A DNA stretch of 60,942 nt from Tautonia sociabilis (GTDB lineage Bacteria; Planctomycetota; Planctomycetia; Isosphaerales; Isosphaeraceae). Where the stretch lies: positions 1 through 60,942 of the forward strand of contig NZ_RYZH01000042.1 of NCBI RefSeq assembly GCF_003977685.1, read 5' to 3'. Positions 1-9,404 of the stretch are shown one piece after another; the stretch's first letter is position 1; each line of letters starts with the position of its first letter. The notes under the pieces are model-generated. The model was given only the letters and a program-made list of their open reading frames with translations, was not told the origin of the DNA and did no database searches. A program made the translations under genes and the position numbers.

Positions 1-2
1 AG

Positions 3-935
3 GCGACGGCGTTCGGCTGCGACTGGCTGATCCGGCATTGGCGGCGGCTGGATAGTCAGATTCGCCTGGGCTCGCGCTGGGACGGGCGCGATCGGGCGTG
101 GGCGATGGCGATGTTCGGGCTGCCCGGGGGGCCTCCGGGACCAGACGCGGCAGAGGACGCGAAGACGCTCTGGACCCTGGCCGTCTCGGTCGGTTCCGCG
201 GAACCCAGCGCGTTCGGTGCCTCCGCCCTGCGAGTGGGCCCCTCGGAGGCGGAGAACGCTCCCGCCCAGACCGATCCGGACGCCATCCGAGCGGCCTTGC
301 GCGCGGTCATCGCTCGGCAGATCGAGCGCTTGCGAGCGCTCCGAGACGCCTCGTGGCGCGAGGTGGAGGGGCCGGAGCGCGCCGCGGTCGCCCGCCGCGC
401 CGCGGCGGCGGATACGTCGCAGGAGGGGCAGCTGCGGCATCGGTACGAGTCGGCGGCCGACCGGGCCTGCCTGGCGGCGATTCGGCTCTTCCTGAACCTG
501 CGGGATCGCCGCCGTCGGGAGTTGCTGGCGATTGCCAGGGAAGCGGCGGAGATCGGGGAGACGCCCCGGGCCCCGGTTGGGGGAGGGTGGTGGCGGGAGG
601 TTGATTCCGACCCCGCGCCGCCGGGGTTCGTCCGCGATCCGGCCCCGGCGACCCTCGCCGAGACCGTTCCGACAACGGAGCGAAGCCAACCAGACCATGC
701 GGAGGAGAGCGATTCGTCGTCGGAAGCCACGACGAATCAGGAGGTTGAGTCGAAGGGTCGGGGGCCGGTCCCTCCGCTTCGGCGCGCGCACCGGTTCGAT
801 CCGAGACGGGGGATCACGGCCCGAGGAAACGGCGCGATCGGCGTTGAGCGCGGCGACGAAGCGTCCAGGAGCAGGACCGCCCCCGACCCAGGAGGCTCCG
901 TTCCCCCCTGCCAACGTCTTCTCGAGTCCAGGTGA
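3..935 (+). CDS. Uncharacterised protein, 5'-truncated by the window edge
   Basis: The frame is open from the first complete codon, so the start lies outside the window and about 310 C-terminal codons are visible. The first 40 residues hold a Trp/Arg-rich block (GCDWLIRHWRRLDSQI, then RWDGRDRAWAMAMFGLP). A long Ala/Arg-rich helical stretch follows and ends near RLFLNLRDRRRREL. The last 120 or so residues are rich in Ser, Pro, Arg and Gly and are probably disordered. From memory, similar Trp-rich blocks occur in the C-terminal half of a planctomycete-specific hypothetical family, but this is recollection and no function is proposed. The far C-terminus has weaker codon bias, so the natural end could have shifted. 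An internal ATG at position 105 is unlikely to be the start because the conserved-looking block precedes it. Confidence 0.6.
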   Translation, partial: ATAFGCDWLIRHWRRLDSQIRLGSRWDGRDRAWAMAMFGLPGGPPGPDAAEDAKTLWTLAVSVGSAEPSAFGASALRVGPSEAENAPAQTDPDAIRAALRAVIARQIERLRALRDASWREVEGPERAAVARRAAAADTSQEGQLRHRYESAADRACLAAIRLFLNLRDRRRRELLAIAREAAEIGETPRAPVGGGWWREVDSDPAPPGFVRDPAPATLAETVPTTERSQPDHAEESDSSSEATTNQEVESKGRGPVPPLRRAHRFDPRRGITARGNGAIGVERGDEASRSRTAPDPGGSVPPCQRLLESR

Positions 936-1256
936 TCCCGATTCCGAGCGACGCAACAGGTTGCGGCCCCAGAGAGTGGGGTCGTGTCGTCCCCGGTCCC
1001 GGCAGGGGTTTGATCGGGAGGCCGCCCCGAGCCCGGCCTGGCCAACCATCGAGCCGTCACCGATGGGAGAACCCGGGCAAGAACCCCTCGCTCGTCCCGG
1101 CTCGGGCCCTCCCGAGTTCGAGGACGATCGGCGCCCCGGGCCCGGAACGCGGGAAGGCTCGCGTCTTGAACCGTCCGAAGGGCCGAACCGATCGTCCGGC
1201 TCAACCGTCCCCGTCGGACTCCCGTTCGTCATCGATCTGTACAAAGAGTCACAGTG
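936..1256. other. Intergenic stretch upstream of mutL
   Basis: About 320 bases with no convincing gene. Short open frames exist on both strands but lack a ribosome binding site and recognisable protein sequence. The only signal noted is the promoter-like box at its right end, next to mutL. Confidence 0.5.
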
Positions 1257-1262
1257 TATAAT
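1257..1262 (+). promoter_or_regulatory. Candidate -10 box for mutL
   Basis: A perfect TATAAT hexamer lies 32 bases before the mutL ATG, in an AT-enriched island of otherwise GC-rich sequence. No good -35 hexamer sits 16-18 bases upstream. Transcription would start near 1269 and leave a leader of about 25 bases containing the ribosome binding site. This is a motif match only. Confidence 0.4.
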
Positions 1263-1294
1263 GGCGGGAGACGAACGGGAGAGGAGGGGTGTCG

Positions 1295-3280
1295 ATGGGA
1301 GTGATCCGGGAACTGCCGACGTCGGTCGTCAACCAGATCGCCGCGGGCGAGGTGGTGGAGCGGCCGGCGAGCGTGGTCAAGGAGTTGCTGGAGAACGCCA
1401 TCGACGCGGGAGCGACGCGGGTGGAGCTGGCCGTGGAGCGCGGGGGGAAGGATCTCATCCGGGTGGCCGACGATGGCTGCGGCATCGCCCGGGAGGATCT
1501 GCCGCTGGCCTTCCGCCCGCATGCGACGAGCAAGCTCCGAGAGGCCGAGCAGCTGCACCACGTCCGCACCCTGGGTTTTCGAGGGGAGGCGCTGGCCGCG
1601 ATCGCCGAGGTGTCCCGAGTCCGGTGTCAGTCCCGCACCGCCGCCACCGAGGTCGGCGCCGAGCTGCTGATCGAGGGGGGCGTTCCGGCCGAGATCCGGG
1701 ACTGCGGAGGCCCGGTCGGCACCGTGTTCGAGGTCCGCAACCTCTTCTTCAACACCCCCGTCCGCCGCTCCTTCCTCAAGAGCGACACGACCGAGGCCGG
1801 CCACGTCGCCGAGATGTTCACCCGGATCGCCCTGGCGCATCCCACCCTCCACCTGACCTTCCGGTCCGGCTCCAAGACGCTTTACGACCTGCCTCCCGTC
1901 ACCGGCCTGAAGGACCGCGTCGCCGTCTTCTTCGGCCGGGAGCTGGCCGAGTCGCTGCTGTGGGTCGAGAGCGAGGTCGACGGCATCCACCTCTGGGGAT
2001 ACGTCGCCCACCCGTCGCAGAGCCGGTCCAGCGCCAAGGGCCAGTACCTCTTCGTCGGCGGCCGATACGTCCGAGACCGCTCGCTTGGCCACGCGCTCTC
2101 CGAGGCGTACCGCGGCCTGCTCATGGTCGGCCGGGTCCCGGTCGCCTTCCTCCACCTGGAGCTTCCCCCCGAGGAGGTGGACGTGAACGTCCACCCCACC
2201 AAGGTCGAGGTCCGGTTTCGGGACTCCCAGCGCATCTACGGTCAGCTCCTGCGGACGGTCCGCCAGACCTTCCTCACCAGCGACCTGCACGGCCGACTCC
2301 AGGCCCCCTCCTCCCGCCCCGATCCCTCTCCTCCCGGCCCCCTCGAGGGGAACGCTCTGGCTCGGGGAGGGTCGGAGGACTTCGCCCTCCGCCCCGGCCC
2401 GACCGACCGCCAGATGGTCGCCTCCTGGTTCCCCCCCCCCTCGACGACCGGATCGCCCCCCTCATCCTCCCCGATCGCCGACCTCCCCCGCCGGGAGGAG
2501 CCCGAGTGGGCCAAGGCTCTTCCCCCCCGCCCCGATCCCTCGACCGGCCCGTCTCTCCGGTTCGACGAGTTCGGCGACCCGGTCTCCGAGGCCGAGCCCT
2601 CCCCCGGCTCCCCGACGCCGACCGAGCCCTCGACCGCCGAGCAGACCGCACCCGGGACCATCGAGGCCACTGCCTCCCGGGGCATCGAGGAGGGGGACCT
2701 CTCCCGCCTCCCCCCGCGGGCGATCCAGGTCCACGACAGCTACCTGATCGCCGAGACCGAGGACGGCATGGTCGTGATCGACCAGCACGCCCTGCACGAG
2801 CGGATCCTCTTCGAGGAGTTCAAGGACCGCGTCCGGCTCGGCGGAGTCGAGTCCCAGCGCCTGCTGGTCCCCGAGCCGGTCGAGCTGGGGGCCGACGAGG
2901 CGGCGGAGGTCCTCGATCGGCGAGAGGTCCTGGCCCGGCTCGGGCTGGAGGTCGAGCCCTTCGGCGGCGGCACGGTACTGGTCGGCAGCGTGCCGGCCAT
3001 GCTCGGGGCCGTCTCCCCGTCCCGGTTGCTCCGGGACCTGGCCGAACAGCTTGTCGGCCGCCCCGTCCCCCCCTCGGCCGACGCCGTGCTCAACGACGTC
3101 CTCAGCCTGATGGCCTGCAAGGCGGCCGTGAAGGCCGGCCAGCGCCTCTCCCCCGACGAGATCGCCGCCCTGCTCTCCCGACGCCACCTGGTCACCGACG
3201 CCCACCACTGCCCCCACGGCCGCCCCACCGCTCTGGTCTTCACCAAGCAGGAACTGGAGAAGCAATTCGGCCGCGTCTGA
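1295..3280 (+). CDS. mutL: DNA mismatch repair protein MutL (endonuclease type)
   Basis: MutL couples MutS mismatch recognition to strand processing. The N-terminal GHKL ATPase shows the catalytic Glu in KELLENAIDAGA, then DDGCGI, ATSKL and GFRGEAL, all within the first 95 residues. A Pro/Ser-rich linker spans roughly residues 330-470. The C-terminal dimerisation domain carries the DQHA-x2-E-x4-E endonuclease motif (Asp about residue 496), ACKAAVKAG and CPHGRP. These are the metal-binding motifs of MutL proteins that nick DNA themselves in bacteria without MutH. The product is about 661 residues, normal for the family. ATG 1295 is preferred over GTG 1289 because GAGGAGG at 1281-1287 is 7 bases from the ATG and only 1 from the GTG. 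Confidence 0.97.
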   Translation: MGVIRELPTSVVNQIAAGEVVERPASVVKELLENAIDAGATRVELAVERGGKDLIRVADDGCGIAREDLPLAFRPHATSKLREAEQLHHVRTLGFRGEALAAIAEVSRVRCQSRTAATEVGAELLIEGGVPAEIRDCGGPVGTVFEVRNLFFNTPVRRSFLKSDTTEAGHVAEMFTRIALAHPTLHLTFRSGSKTLYDLPPVTGLKDRVAVFFGRELAESLLWVESEVDGIHLWGYVAHPSQSRSSAKGQYLFVGGRYVRDRSLGHALSEAYRGLLMVGRVPVAFLHLELPPEEVDVNVHPTKVEVRFRDSQRIYGQLLRTVRQTFLTSDLHGRLQAPSSRPDPSPPGPLEGNALARGGSEDFALRPGPTDRQMVASWFPPPSTTGSPPSSSPIADLPRREEPEWAKALPPRPDPSTGPSLRFDEFGDPVSEAEPSPGSPTPTEPSTAEQTAPGTIEATASRGIEEGDLSRLPPRAIQVHDSYLIAETEDGMVVIDQHALHERILFEEFKDRVRLGGVESQRLLVPEPVELGADEAAEVLDRREVLARLGLEVEPFGGGTVLVGSVPAMLGAVSPSRLLRDLAEQLVGRPVPPSADAVLNDVLSLMACKAAVKAGQRLSPDEIAALLSRRHLVTDAHHCPHGRPTALVFTKQELEKQFGRV

Positions 3281-3517
3281 TCCCCCGGACCCCGCGGGCC
3301 CGCAGCCGATCCGAGCGTTCCTCGCTCCGGGCATTGCCATCAGCCATCAGTTATCCGCCATGTTCATTCCCCTCCCCCCGCTTCCTCGCCCGCTCGCTCG
3401 CTCGTATCCTGGAGGAATCTTCATCACCGTCGGCATCCGGGCGCGACCATCCCCGCCGCCCAGGCCGATCCTCGTGTTGAGCGACCGATCGTCCCGATTG
3501 CCCTGGAGCCTCTCCCG

Positions 3518-5014
3518 ATGATCTGCGTCACCCTCGGCCGAGGCCGACACCGCACGCTCCTGGAGGAGTGGAAGCAGGCCGCCGAGGCCGGCGCCGAGCT
3601 GGTCGAGCTGCGCGTCGATTGCCTCCGCAGCGAAATCAACCTCAAGCGCCTCCTGAGCGACCGCCCCACCCCACTGGTCTTCACCATCCGGCGCGGAGCC
3701 GACGGCGGCCTCTGGCGCGGCAACGAGGAGAAACGCCTGCTCCTGATTCGGGAGGCGATCGTCGCCGGTGTCGACTACGTCGACCTGGAGGTCGACATCG
3801 CCCGGTCGATCCCCCGCTTCGGCAAGACCAAGCGGATCGTCAGCTACCACAATTTTCGGGAAACTCCCGAGGATCTCGACGCGATCGTCGCGCAGGCCCG
3901 CGAGGCCAACGCCGACATTGTGAAGATCGCGACCATGGCCAAGACCGTTTCCGACGCCTCCCGGGTGCTGGAGACCGCCGCCCGGTCCTCCGAGTCAGTG
4001 CCGACGATCGGGCTGGCGATGGGCCCGCTCGGCGTCTTCACCCGGATCCTCGGCCGCAAGTACGGCGCCCCCTTCACCTACGCCGGCTTCAACCCCGAGC
4101 GCACCTTCGCCCCGGGGATGCTCAGCTTCGACGAGCTCCGCCGCGACTACGCCTACAACCGCATCACCAAAGATTCGCTCGTCTATGCCGTCATCGGCGA
4201 CCCCATCGCCCACAGCCTCAGCCCGGCGGTCCACAACGCCGCCTTCCAGAAACTCGGCCTGCACGCGGTCTACGTCCCGCTGCTGATTCCTAGCGGCAAG
4301 CTCCGGCCGTCGCTGGAGACGCTCTCCTGGCTCGACCTCCGAGGCCTGAGCGTCACCATCCCGCACAAAGAGGCGATCCTTCCGATGCTCAAGCAGGTCG
4401 ACGGCGCCGTCGAGCGGCTGAAGGCCTGCAACACCGTCGTCATCAAGGACGGGGTCTGGACCGGCCACAACACCGACTACCACGCCGCGCTGGGGGTGCT
4501 GGAAGAGGCCGTTGGCGGCTCCCCCGGTGATGAGAACAGCGTATTGGTGGACAAGCAAGTGCTCATTCTTGGAGCTGGCGGCGTCGCCCGAACGATCGCT
4601 TACGGCCTGGTTCGTCGGGGCGCCGGTGTCGCCCTGACCAACCGCGACGACGAGCGCGCCGCCCGAGTCGCGTCCGAGATCGGCTGCCGGCACGTCTCCT
4701 GGGCCGCCCGGGCGAGCACCCCCTGCGACATCCTGATCAACGGAACCCCCGTCGGCATGTACCCCAACCTGGACGAAACCCCCGTCCCCCCCGCCGCCTT
4801 CCGCGCCGGGATGGTCGCCTTCGACACGATCTACCACCCCGAGAACACGATGTTCCTGAAGCTCGCCCGCGAACGGGAGTGCAAGACAGTGTCTGGTGTG
4901 GATATGTTCGTGCGTCAGGCCGCGCTTCAGTTCACGCTGTTCACCGGGCGGGAGGCCCCGGTGGAGGTCATGCGCGAGGCGGTCGCGCGCAAGCTTGGCG
5001 TGACGAGGGACTGA
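3518..5014 (+). CDS. aroDE: Fused 3-dehydroquinate dehydratase (type I) / shikimate dehydrogenase
   Basis: A 498-residue fusion for two consecutive shikimate-pathway steps: 3-dehydroquinate to 3-dehydroshikimate, then NADPH reduction to shikimate. Residues 1 to about 215 are a type I (class I aldolase) dehydratase with catalytic His in IVSYHNF (about H111) and Schiff-base Lys in ADIVKIATMAKT (about K136). From about residue 222 the AroE half begins with VYAVIGDPIAHSLSPAVHN. It contains substrate Lys in VTIPHKEA, the GHNTD motif and the NADP loop LILGAGGVART. The architecture resembles the plant bifunctional enzyme, and similar fusions occur in planctomycetes and chlamydiae. ATG 3518 follows a GGAG with 9-base spacing. 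It stands 237 bases after mutL, so it may have its own promoter. aroK is at 50.0-50.6 kb. Confidence 0.96.
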   Translation: MICVTLGRGRHRTLLEEWKQAAEAGAELVELRVDCLRSEINLKRLLSDRPTPLVFTIRRGADGGLWRGNEEKRLLLIREAIVAGVDYVDLEVDIARSIPRFGKTKRIVSYHNFRETPEDLDAIVAQAREANADIVKIATMAKTVSDASRVLETAARSSESVPTIGLAMGPLGVFTRILGRKYGAPFTYAGFNPERTFAPGMLSFDELRRDYAYNRITKDSLVYAVIGDPIAHSLSPAVHNAAFQKLGLHAVYVPLLIPSGKLRPSLETLSWLDLRGLSVTIPHKEAILPMLKQVDGAVERLKACNTVVIKDGVWTGHNTDYHAALGVLEEAVGGSPGDENSVLVDKQVLILGAGGVARTIAYGLVRRGAGVALTNRDDERAARVASEIGCRHVSWAARASTPCDILINGTPVGMYPNLDETPVPPAAFRAGMVAFDTIYHPENTMFLKLARERECKTVSGVDMFVRQAALQFTLFTGREAPVEVMREAVARKLGVTRD

Positions 5015-5048
5015 GCCGTCTGGTCGGGGCCTTGCCGGCTCGGCTCGC

Positions 5049-7613
5049 TCATCGAGGGCCGGCGATCGGCTCCCGCTGCATCGCCTCCAGGCCCGCCCCC
5101 CAGGTGAAGCCGTGGAGGCCCTCCGACCACCTCGGATGCACCCCGACTCCCCCCGGCCCGACGGAGACCGCTGACCCCGCGACGATCCCCCCCGCCACCA
5201 GCAGCATCCCCCAGGGCCACCAGCCTGGCCATCCCAGGAGGCCGTGCCCCGGCCCCGGCGAGGCCACCCGACGGCGGGCGAGGAGCATCCCCAACGCCAC
5301 GAGGGCGCCCACGATCGAGACCGCCAGCCCCAGCCGGAACCCGGCCGGGCGGTACTGAAACTCGACCACATGCTCCCCCTTCTCCAGAAAGACCGCTCGG
5401 AAGTTCACGAACGCCGGCCGGATCGCCGCCGGCTCCCCGTCCACGGTCGCCGACCAGCCCGGATCGAAGGTGTCGGCCACCACCAGGTAGGCGTCCCCGT
5501 CCGATCGGGTCCGGATCACCAGCCGCTCCGGCCGCTCCTCGACCAGCTCCGCGACTCCCGACGCCTCGGCGTCGGGGGCCAGCGGCCGATCGGGGTCCTC
5601 GACCACCACCCGATCCCGGATCTCCTCCCCGAGCCGGACCAGCGCCGCCACCGCCTCGTCCTCGTCCGAGGAGTACTCCGGCCGTCCCATCAGCCGGACC
5701 CTAGGCAGAGGCTCGGGATTGGTGAATACATATGCCGTCCCGATCATCTCCGCCGGGGGCCAGTCGGCGATCCGGCCGGGATAGCCGCTCAGGATGTGCG
5801 AGGCCCCCGCCACCGCCGCCTGCTGCGGATTGCCGTTGGTCGCATCCATGAACCGCTTCCAGCGGGTGGGGATCATCGGCGTCTCCCCCATCACCGACCT
5901 CATCCCGAACACCGGCGGCAGGCTCCAGGCCAGCGTGTCGCGCACGGCCATGAAGTCGATCTCCGTCGAGGCGTACCCGGGCTCCCCGGCCGAGAACCGG
6001 GCGAACCCGATCACCCGCTGGTGCTCCGGATCCGCCTGGATGGCCTCGGCACTGGCCGGCGGTTTGGTCCAGTAGGCCGGGTCGATTGTGGCGACATCGT
6101 GCCAGTGCGACCCCAGCAGGTCGGCGATCACCACCAGGGGCAAGCCCGCCGCGACAGCTGCCCGGAGCCGTCCGGAGGTCCTCGCCGCCGTCGCCGCCAG
6201 GGCCAGGCCAATCGCCGTCAGGGTTGCCGTCCGGAGCCCCGCCTCGATCAGCTCCTCGCCCAGCCACCGATAGCGGTCCTGGTGGTACGGCTTCGGCCAG
6301 GGATCGGGCACCTGGAACGCCGGGGCGTAGACGACCAGCATGATCGGGACCGAGGCGGCCACCAGCGCCGCCAGGGTCAGCACCGCCCACCGCAGCCGAA
6401 CCGCCCCCGGCCTGGCCAGGCGATCGGTTCCGATGGCCGCCAGCGCCGCCACGGCCAGCGACACCCACAGGTGGAACCGCACCGGGATCCGGGAACTCCC
6501 CAGCACCGGGATCTCGTGGGCATGGTCGAGCAGGATCGTGAACCGGCCCAGCATCAGCAGGAATCCCACCGTCGCCAGAATCGGCCAGAAGGCCCCCCAC
6601 CGGTCTCGGCGGCCCGCCAGCCCGAGGACCGCCAGGCCCAGGCCAAGGACGCTCATGTATGTGTTCATCTCATGGTACGGGTAGAACCCGTCCATCCAGT
6701 CCGTGTCCCGGGCTCTCGTGCCGTAAGCCTCCCTGAGGACGAGCGTCGGCAGCAGCTCCGGGCTCCACGAGCCGTAAGTCAGGCCCTCCCACGTCAGGCC
6801 CTCGGCCCGGGGGGAGCGATCGAGCAGCTCCTTGGACGGGATCCACTGCACGGCCGACAGGCCCGCCCCCAGCACGGGGATCGCCGCCGCCGCCCCCAGG
6901 GCGAACAGCCGGTTCCGGGCGCCCCGCTCGATCCCCGCCCGATACGCCCCATACGCTCCGATCAGCAGGCTTGTCAGAAGGAAGTCCTGCAAGTGCCCGG
7001 CGAAGATCTGGCAGGCCAGGGCCAGCGCCCCCAGCGCCACGCCTCGGAGCCGGCCGCCATCGCAGGCGCACTCCAGCCCCCAGACCGCCAGCGGGACGCT
7101 CACCATCGCGTTGACCATGCTCGTGTGGATCAGGTGCGCCCAGAGGAACCCGCTCAGGCCGAAGATCGCCGCCCCGGTCAGCGCGCCGGCCGGCCCGACA
7201 TGCCTCCTCAGCCAGCCGAAGGCCCCCAGGCCCGTCAGCCAGACCGACAGCACCGTGTCCAGGCCGAAGGCCTGCCAGGTCTCCAGCCAGGGGTAGAGCA
7301 GGTACTTCAATGGATGCAGATATCCCGCCTGGCTTTCACTGTACAGCGGCATGCCGCAATACAGGCCTGGGTGCCATCGCGAGAACCGCCCCGCCTTCAG
7401 CTCGTCGGCGAAGAAGTCGCGGTACGGCAGGTTGATTTCCGTCACATCGAAATAAAAGAGCGCGGCCTGAAGGGATACGAGGTCCCAGAAGAAGGCGGCG
7501 ATCACCGCCGTCCAGGCGAACAGGGCCAGCGCATCTTTTTTTCCCCAGGGCGGGGGGGCCGGGAACCAGTTCAGGAAGGGGTTCCGATCGGCTTCGGTTG
7601 GTGCGGTCGCCAC
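5049..7613 (-). CDS. YfhO-like polytopic membrane protein
   Basis: An 854-residue integral membrane protein with a short cytoplasmic N-terminus, many hydrophobic segments through about residue 520, a soluble region of about 230 residues, and a C-terminal pair of hydrophobic segments. The early block PYRDFFADELKAGRFSRWHPGLYCGMPLYSESQ is split here as PYRDFFADELKAGRF and RWHPGLYCGMPLYSES. This acidic loop plus W-N/H-P pattern is typical of YfhO (PF09586), a GT-C-like family implicated in lipid-linked sugar transfer to wall polymers in Gram-positives. The donor and acceptor here are unknown. The start is GTG at 7613, 18 bases after the stop of the upstream membrane-protein gene, suggesting one transcript. 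No strong ribosome binding site precedes it, so translation may be coupled. Confidence 0.85.
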   Translation of the reverse strand: MATAPTEADRNPFLNWFPAPPPWGKKDALALFAWTAVIAAFFWDLVSLQAALFYFDVTEINLPYRDFFADELKAGRFSRWHPGLYCGMPLYSESQAGYLHPLKYLLYPWLETWQAFGLDTVLSVWLTGLGAFGWLRRHVGPAGALTGAAIFGLSGFLWAHLIHTSMVNAMVSVPLAVWGLECACDGGRLRGVALGALALACQIFAGHLQDFLLTSLLIGAYGAYRAGIERGARNRLFALGAAAAIPVLGAGLSAVQWIPSKELLDRSPRAEGLTWEGLTYGSWSPELLPTLVLREAYGTRARDTDWMDGFYPYHEMNTYMSVLGLGLAVLGLAGRRDRWGAFWPILATVGFLLMLGRFTILLDHAHEIPVLGSSRIPVRFHLWVSLAVAALAAIGTDRLARPGAVRLRWAVLTLAALVAASVPIMLVVYAPAFQVPDPWPKPYHQDRYRWLGEELIEAGLRTATLTAIGLALAATAARTSGRLRAAVAAGLPLVVIADLLGSHWHDVATIDPAYWTKPPASAEAIQADPEHQRVIGFARFSAGEPGYASTEIDFMAVRDTLAWSLPPVFGMRSVMGETPMIPTRWKRFMDATNGNPQQAAVAGASHILSGYPGRIADWPPAEMIGTAYVFTNPEPLPRVRLMGRPEYSSDEDEAVAALVRLGEEIRDRVVVEDPDRPLAPDAEASGVAELVEERPERLVIRTRSDGDAYLVVADTFDPGWSATVDGEPAAIRPAFVNFRAVFLEKGEHVVEFQYRPAGFRLGLAVSIVGALVALGMLLARRRVASPGPGHGLLGWPGWWPWGMLLVAGGIVAGSAVSVGPGGVGVHPRWSEGLHGFTWGAGLEAMQREPIAGPR

Positions 7614-7631
7614 GGTCGGGAGTGCTCGGCG

Positions 7632-9260
7632 TCAGGGGAAGAGAATCGAGAGCTGGTGCAACTCGCCGGGGTCGCGCCCCTCTCGGCGCCACGACTCGGC
7701 GAGCATCGCCCGCCAGTCCCCGGTCGGGTCGAGGACCAGCAGCGCCCCTCGGCCCGGGCCGAGGCCGCTCGACCAGCCCTCGAACCGGTTCGGGTAGGTG
7801 GGGAACGGCACGCCGACCACCCTCCCCCCGGAGAGGAAGGCGGCGCGGTAGACGTCCCAGTAGTCGCCATACAGGTGCGACGCGCCGGGGGGCAGCGGGA
7901 TCTCAACCCGTCGAGCGGACGAGGAGCCGGGAACCTGGGCGATCGCGGTCACGGTCGCCGTTCCGTTGGGTTGATCTTCCGGGCCGACCCCCAGCCAGCC
8001 GAGCCCGTCGTACCAGGCGAGGACGCTGCCGGTCGACGCCACCGCCAGGCCGATCGCCAGCCCCGCCGCCAGGAGCCGCCCGGCGATCCCCCGCCGGGAC
8101 AGCGACTCGGCCAGCAGCCCGAATCCCAGGGACCAGGGGACGAGGAGGTAGATCAGATAGCGATAATTGTCCGAATTGAAGATGTTCCGATTGATCAGGA
8201 ATGCCGAGACGATCAGCCCCGCCGAGGCCAGGCTCGCGATCGCGGCCAGCCGCCCACCTCCCCCTCCCCGCCTCACCTCGACCTGGAGGCGAGCCAGCGA
8301 CGCGGCGAACAGGCCGAGCGTCAGCGCCGAGACGATCCCGGCGAGGGGAGCCGGGAGCCCGGACCGCTCCAGGAGGCGGGCGGGCCGGCCGTTGGGCGTG
8401 AGGGCCTCCGGCGTCGCTCTCAGCTCGGGCAACTCGTACCCCGAAATCTGCCGGGGCAGGCACTCCAGGCCGAGGATGCGGGCGTGCTCGGCGATCACGT
8501 CGGGACGGAAGATCGGGGCGAACTGCTCGCCGTACGGGTCATACGGGTCGACCCGACGGCCGATCTCCCCCGGGGCCGCCCCGACCGCCAGCCCGACGGC
8601 GAACGCCATCGCCGTCGCGAGCCCGGCCTGCGACCACCCTCCCGATCGCCACGAGACGACCGCCGCCGGCGCCATCCCGAGCAACGTGAACAGGAACATC
8701 GCATCCAGATACAACCCGAGTCCGCACCAGAGGCCCAGCAGCATCGCCCGGACCGCCCCTCCCCGCGCCGCGATCGACACCAGGCCGAGCAGGGCGGCGG
8801 TGTGCCAGGCGAGCGTGAGCAGGTGGCCGCCGGTGATCCGGCCCGAGAGCCAGACGGTGCCGACGCTCGAGAAGACCAGGGGAGCGAGCGACCAGGCCGC
8901 CACTCCCGGACCGAACGCCCGACGGGCAAGGGCGAAGGTCGCCGCCACGACGAGCAGCCAGGCCACCGTTCCGCCGGCGACCAGCGCGATCGGTCCCGGT
9001 CCCCAGATCATCGCCTGGGGATACGAGAGCAGCACCGGGGGGATGCCGATGTGCGGCGTCCCCGGGTAGTGCCAGCGCCATCGGCCCTCGACCGCGTCGA
9101 TGAGAGTAATCCCGTCAACGGCGAGGTCGCTGTCGATATGATCCCGGGCATGGAGGATCAGGGGAGCCCGCAGCGCCGCCGTCCAGGCCAGCCCGATCGC
9201 CAGCAGCAGCCAGGCCAGGCGGTCTCGTCTCGAGGAGGTCCGGGGCGGCGGGTCGGTCAT
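7632..9260 (-). CDS. Polytopic membrane protein, glycosyltransferase family 39-like
   Basis: A 542-residue protein with about ten hydrophobic helices. After the first helix the periplasmic loop carries ARDHIDSDLAVDG, an acidic Asp-containing motif placed as in GT-C fold enzymes of the PMT/ArnT/GT39 type, where Asp residues of the first loop bind metal or donor. The C-terminal 120 residues are soluble. The substrate cannot be told from sequence. It sits directly upstream of the YfhO-like gene (18-base gap) and both probably act in envelope glycan or lipid modification. It could instead be an uncharacterised GT-C-like protein lacking activity. ATG 9260 has no clear ribosome binding site. Confidence 0.75.
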   Translation of the reverse strand: MTDPPPRTSSRRDRLAWLLLAIGLAWTAALRAPLILHARDHIDSDLAVDGITLIDAVEGRWRWHYPGTPHIGIPPVLLSYPQAMIWGPGPIALVAGGTVAWLLVVAATFALARRAFGPGVAAWSLAPLVFSSVGTVWLSGRITGGHLLTLAWHTAALLGLVSIAARGGAVRAMLLGLWCGLGLYLDAMFLFTLLGMAPAAVVSWRSGGWSQAGLATAMAFAVGLAVGAAPGEIGRRVDPYDPYGEQFAPIFRPDVIAEHARILGLECLPRQISGYELPELRATPEALTPNGRPARLLERSGLPAPLAGIVSALTLGLFAASLARLQVEVRRGGGGGRLAAIASLASAGLIVSAFLINRNIFNSDNYRYLIYLLVPWSLGFGLLAESLSRRGIAGRLLAAGLAIGLAVASTGSVLAWYDGLGWLGVGPEDQPNGTATVTAIAQVPGSSSARRVEIPLPPGASHLYGDYWDVYRAAFLSGGRVVGVPFPTYPNRFEGWSSGLGPGRGALLVLDPTGDWRAMLAESWRREGRDPGELHQLSILFP

Positions 9261-9404
9261 GCGATCGGTGGTCGGGAACGAGGAGGCTGGGGGGAGAACG
9301 TCGGGATCGGGGCCCGGGCGGGCCGGGGAGATCGGACCGATCGCACCGGGATGGGGAGCAGGCGGCGGGAATCGAGCCCGAGGAGGGGATCCCGACCGCC
9401 GGGG

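Noticed and set aside
785..800. GGTTCGATCC resembling a tRNA T-loop
   Set aside because: The flanking bases do not form a T-stem, and no acceptor stem or anticodon arm can be drawn around it.
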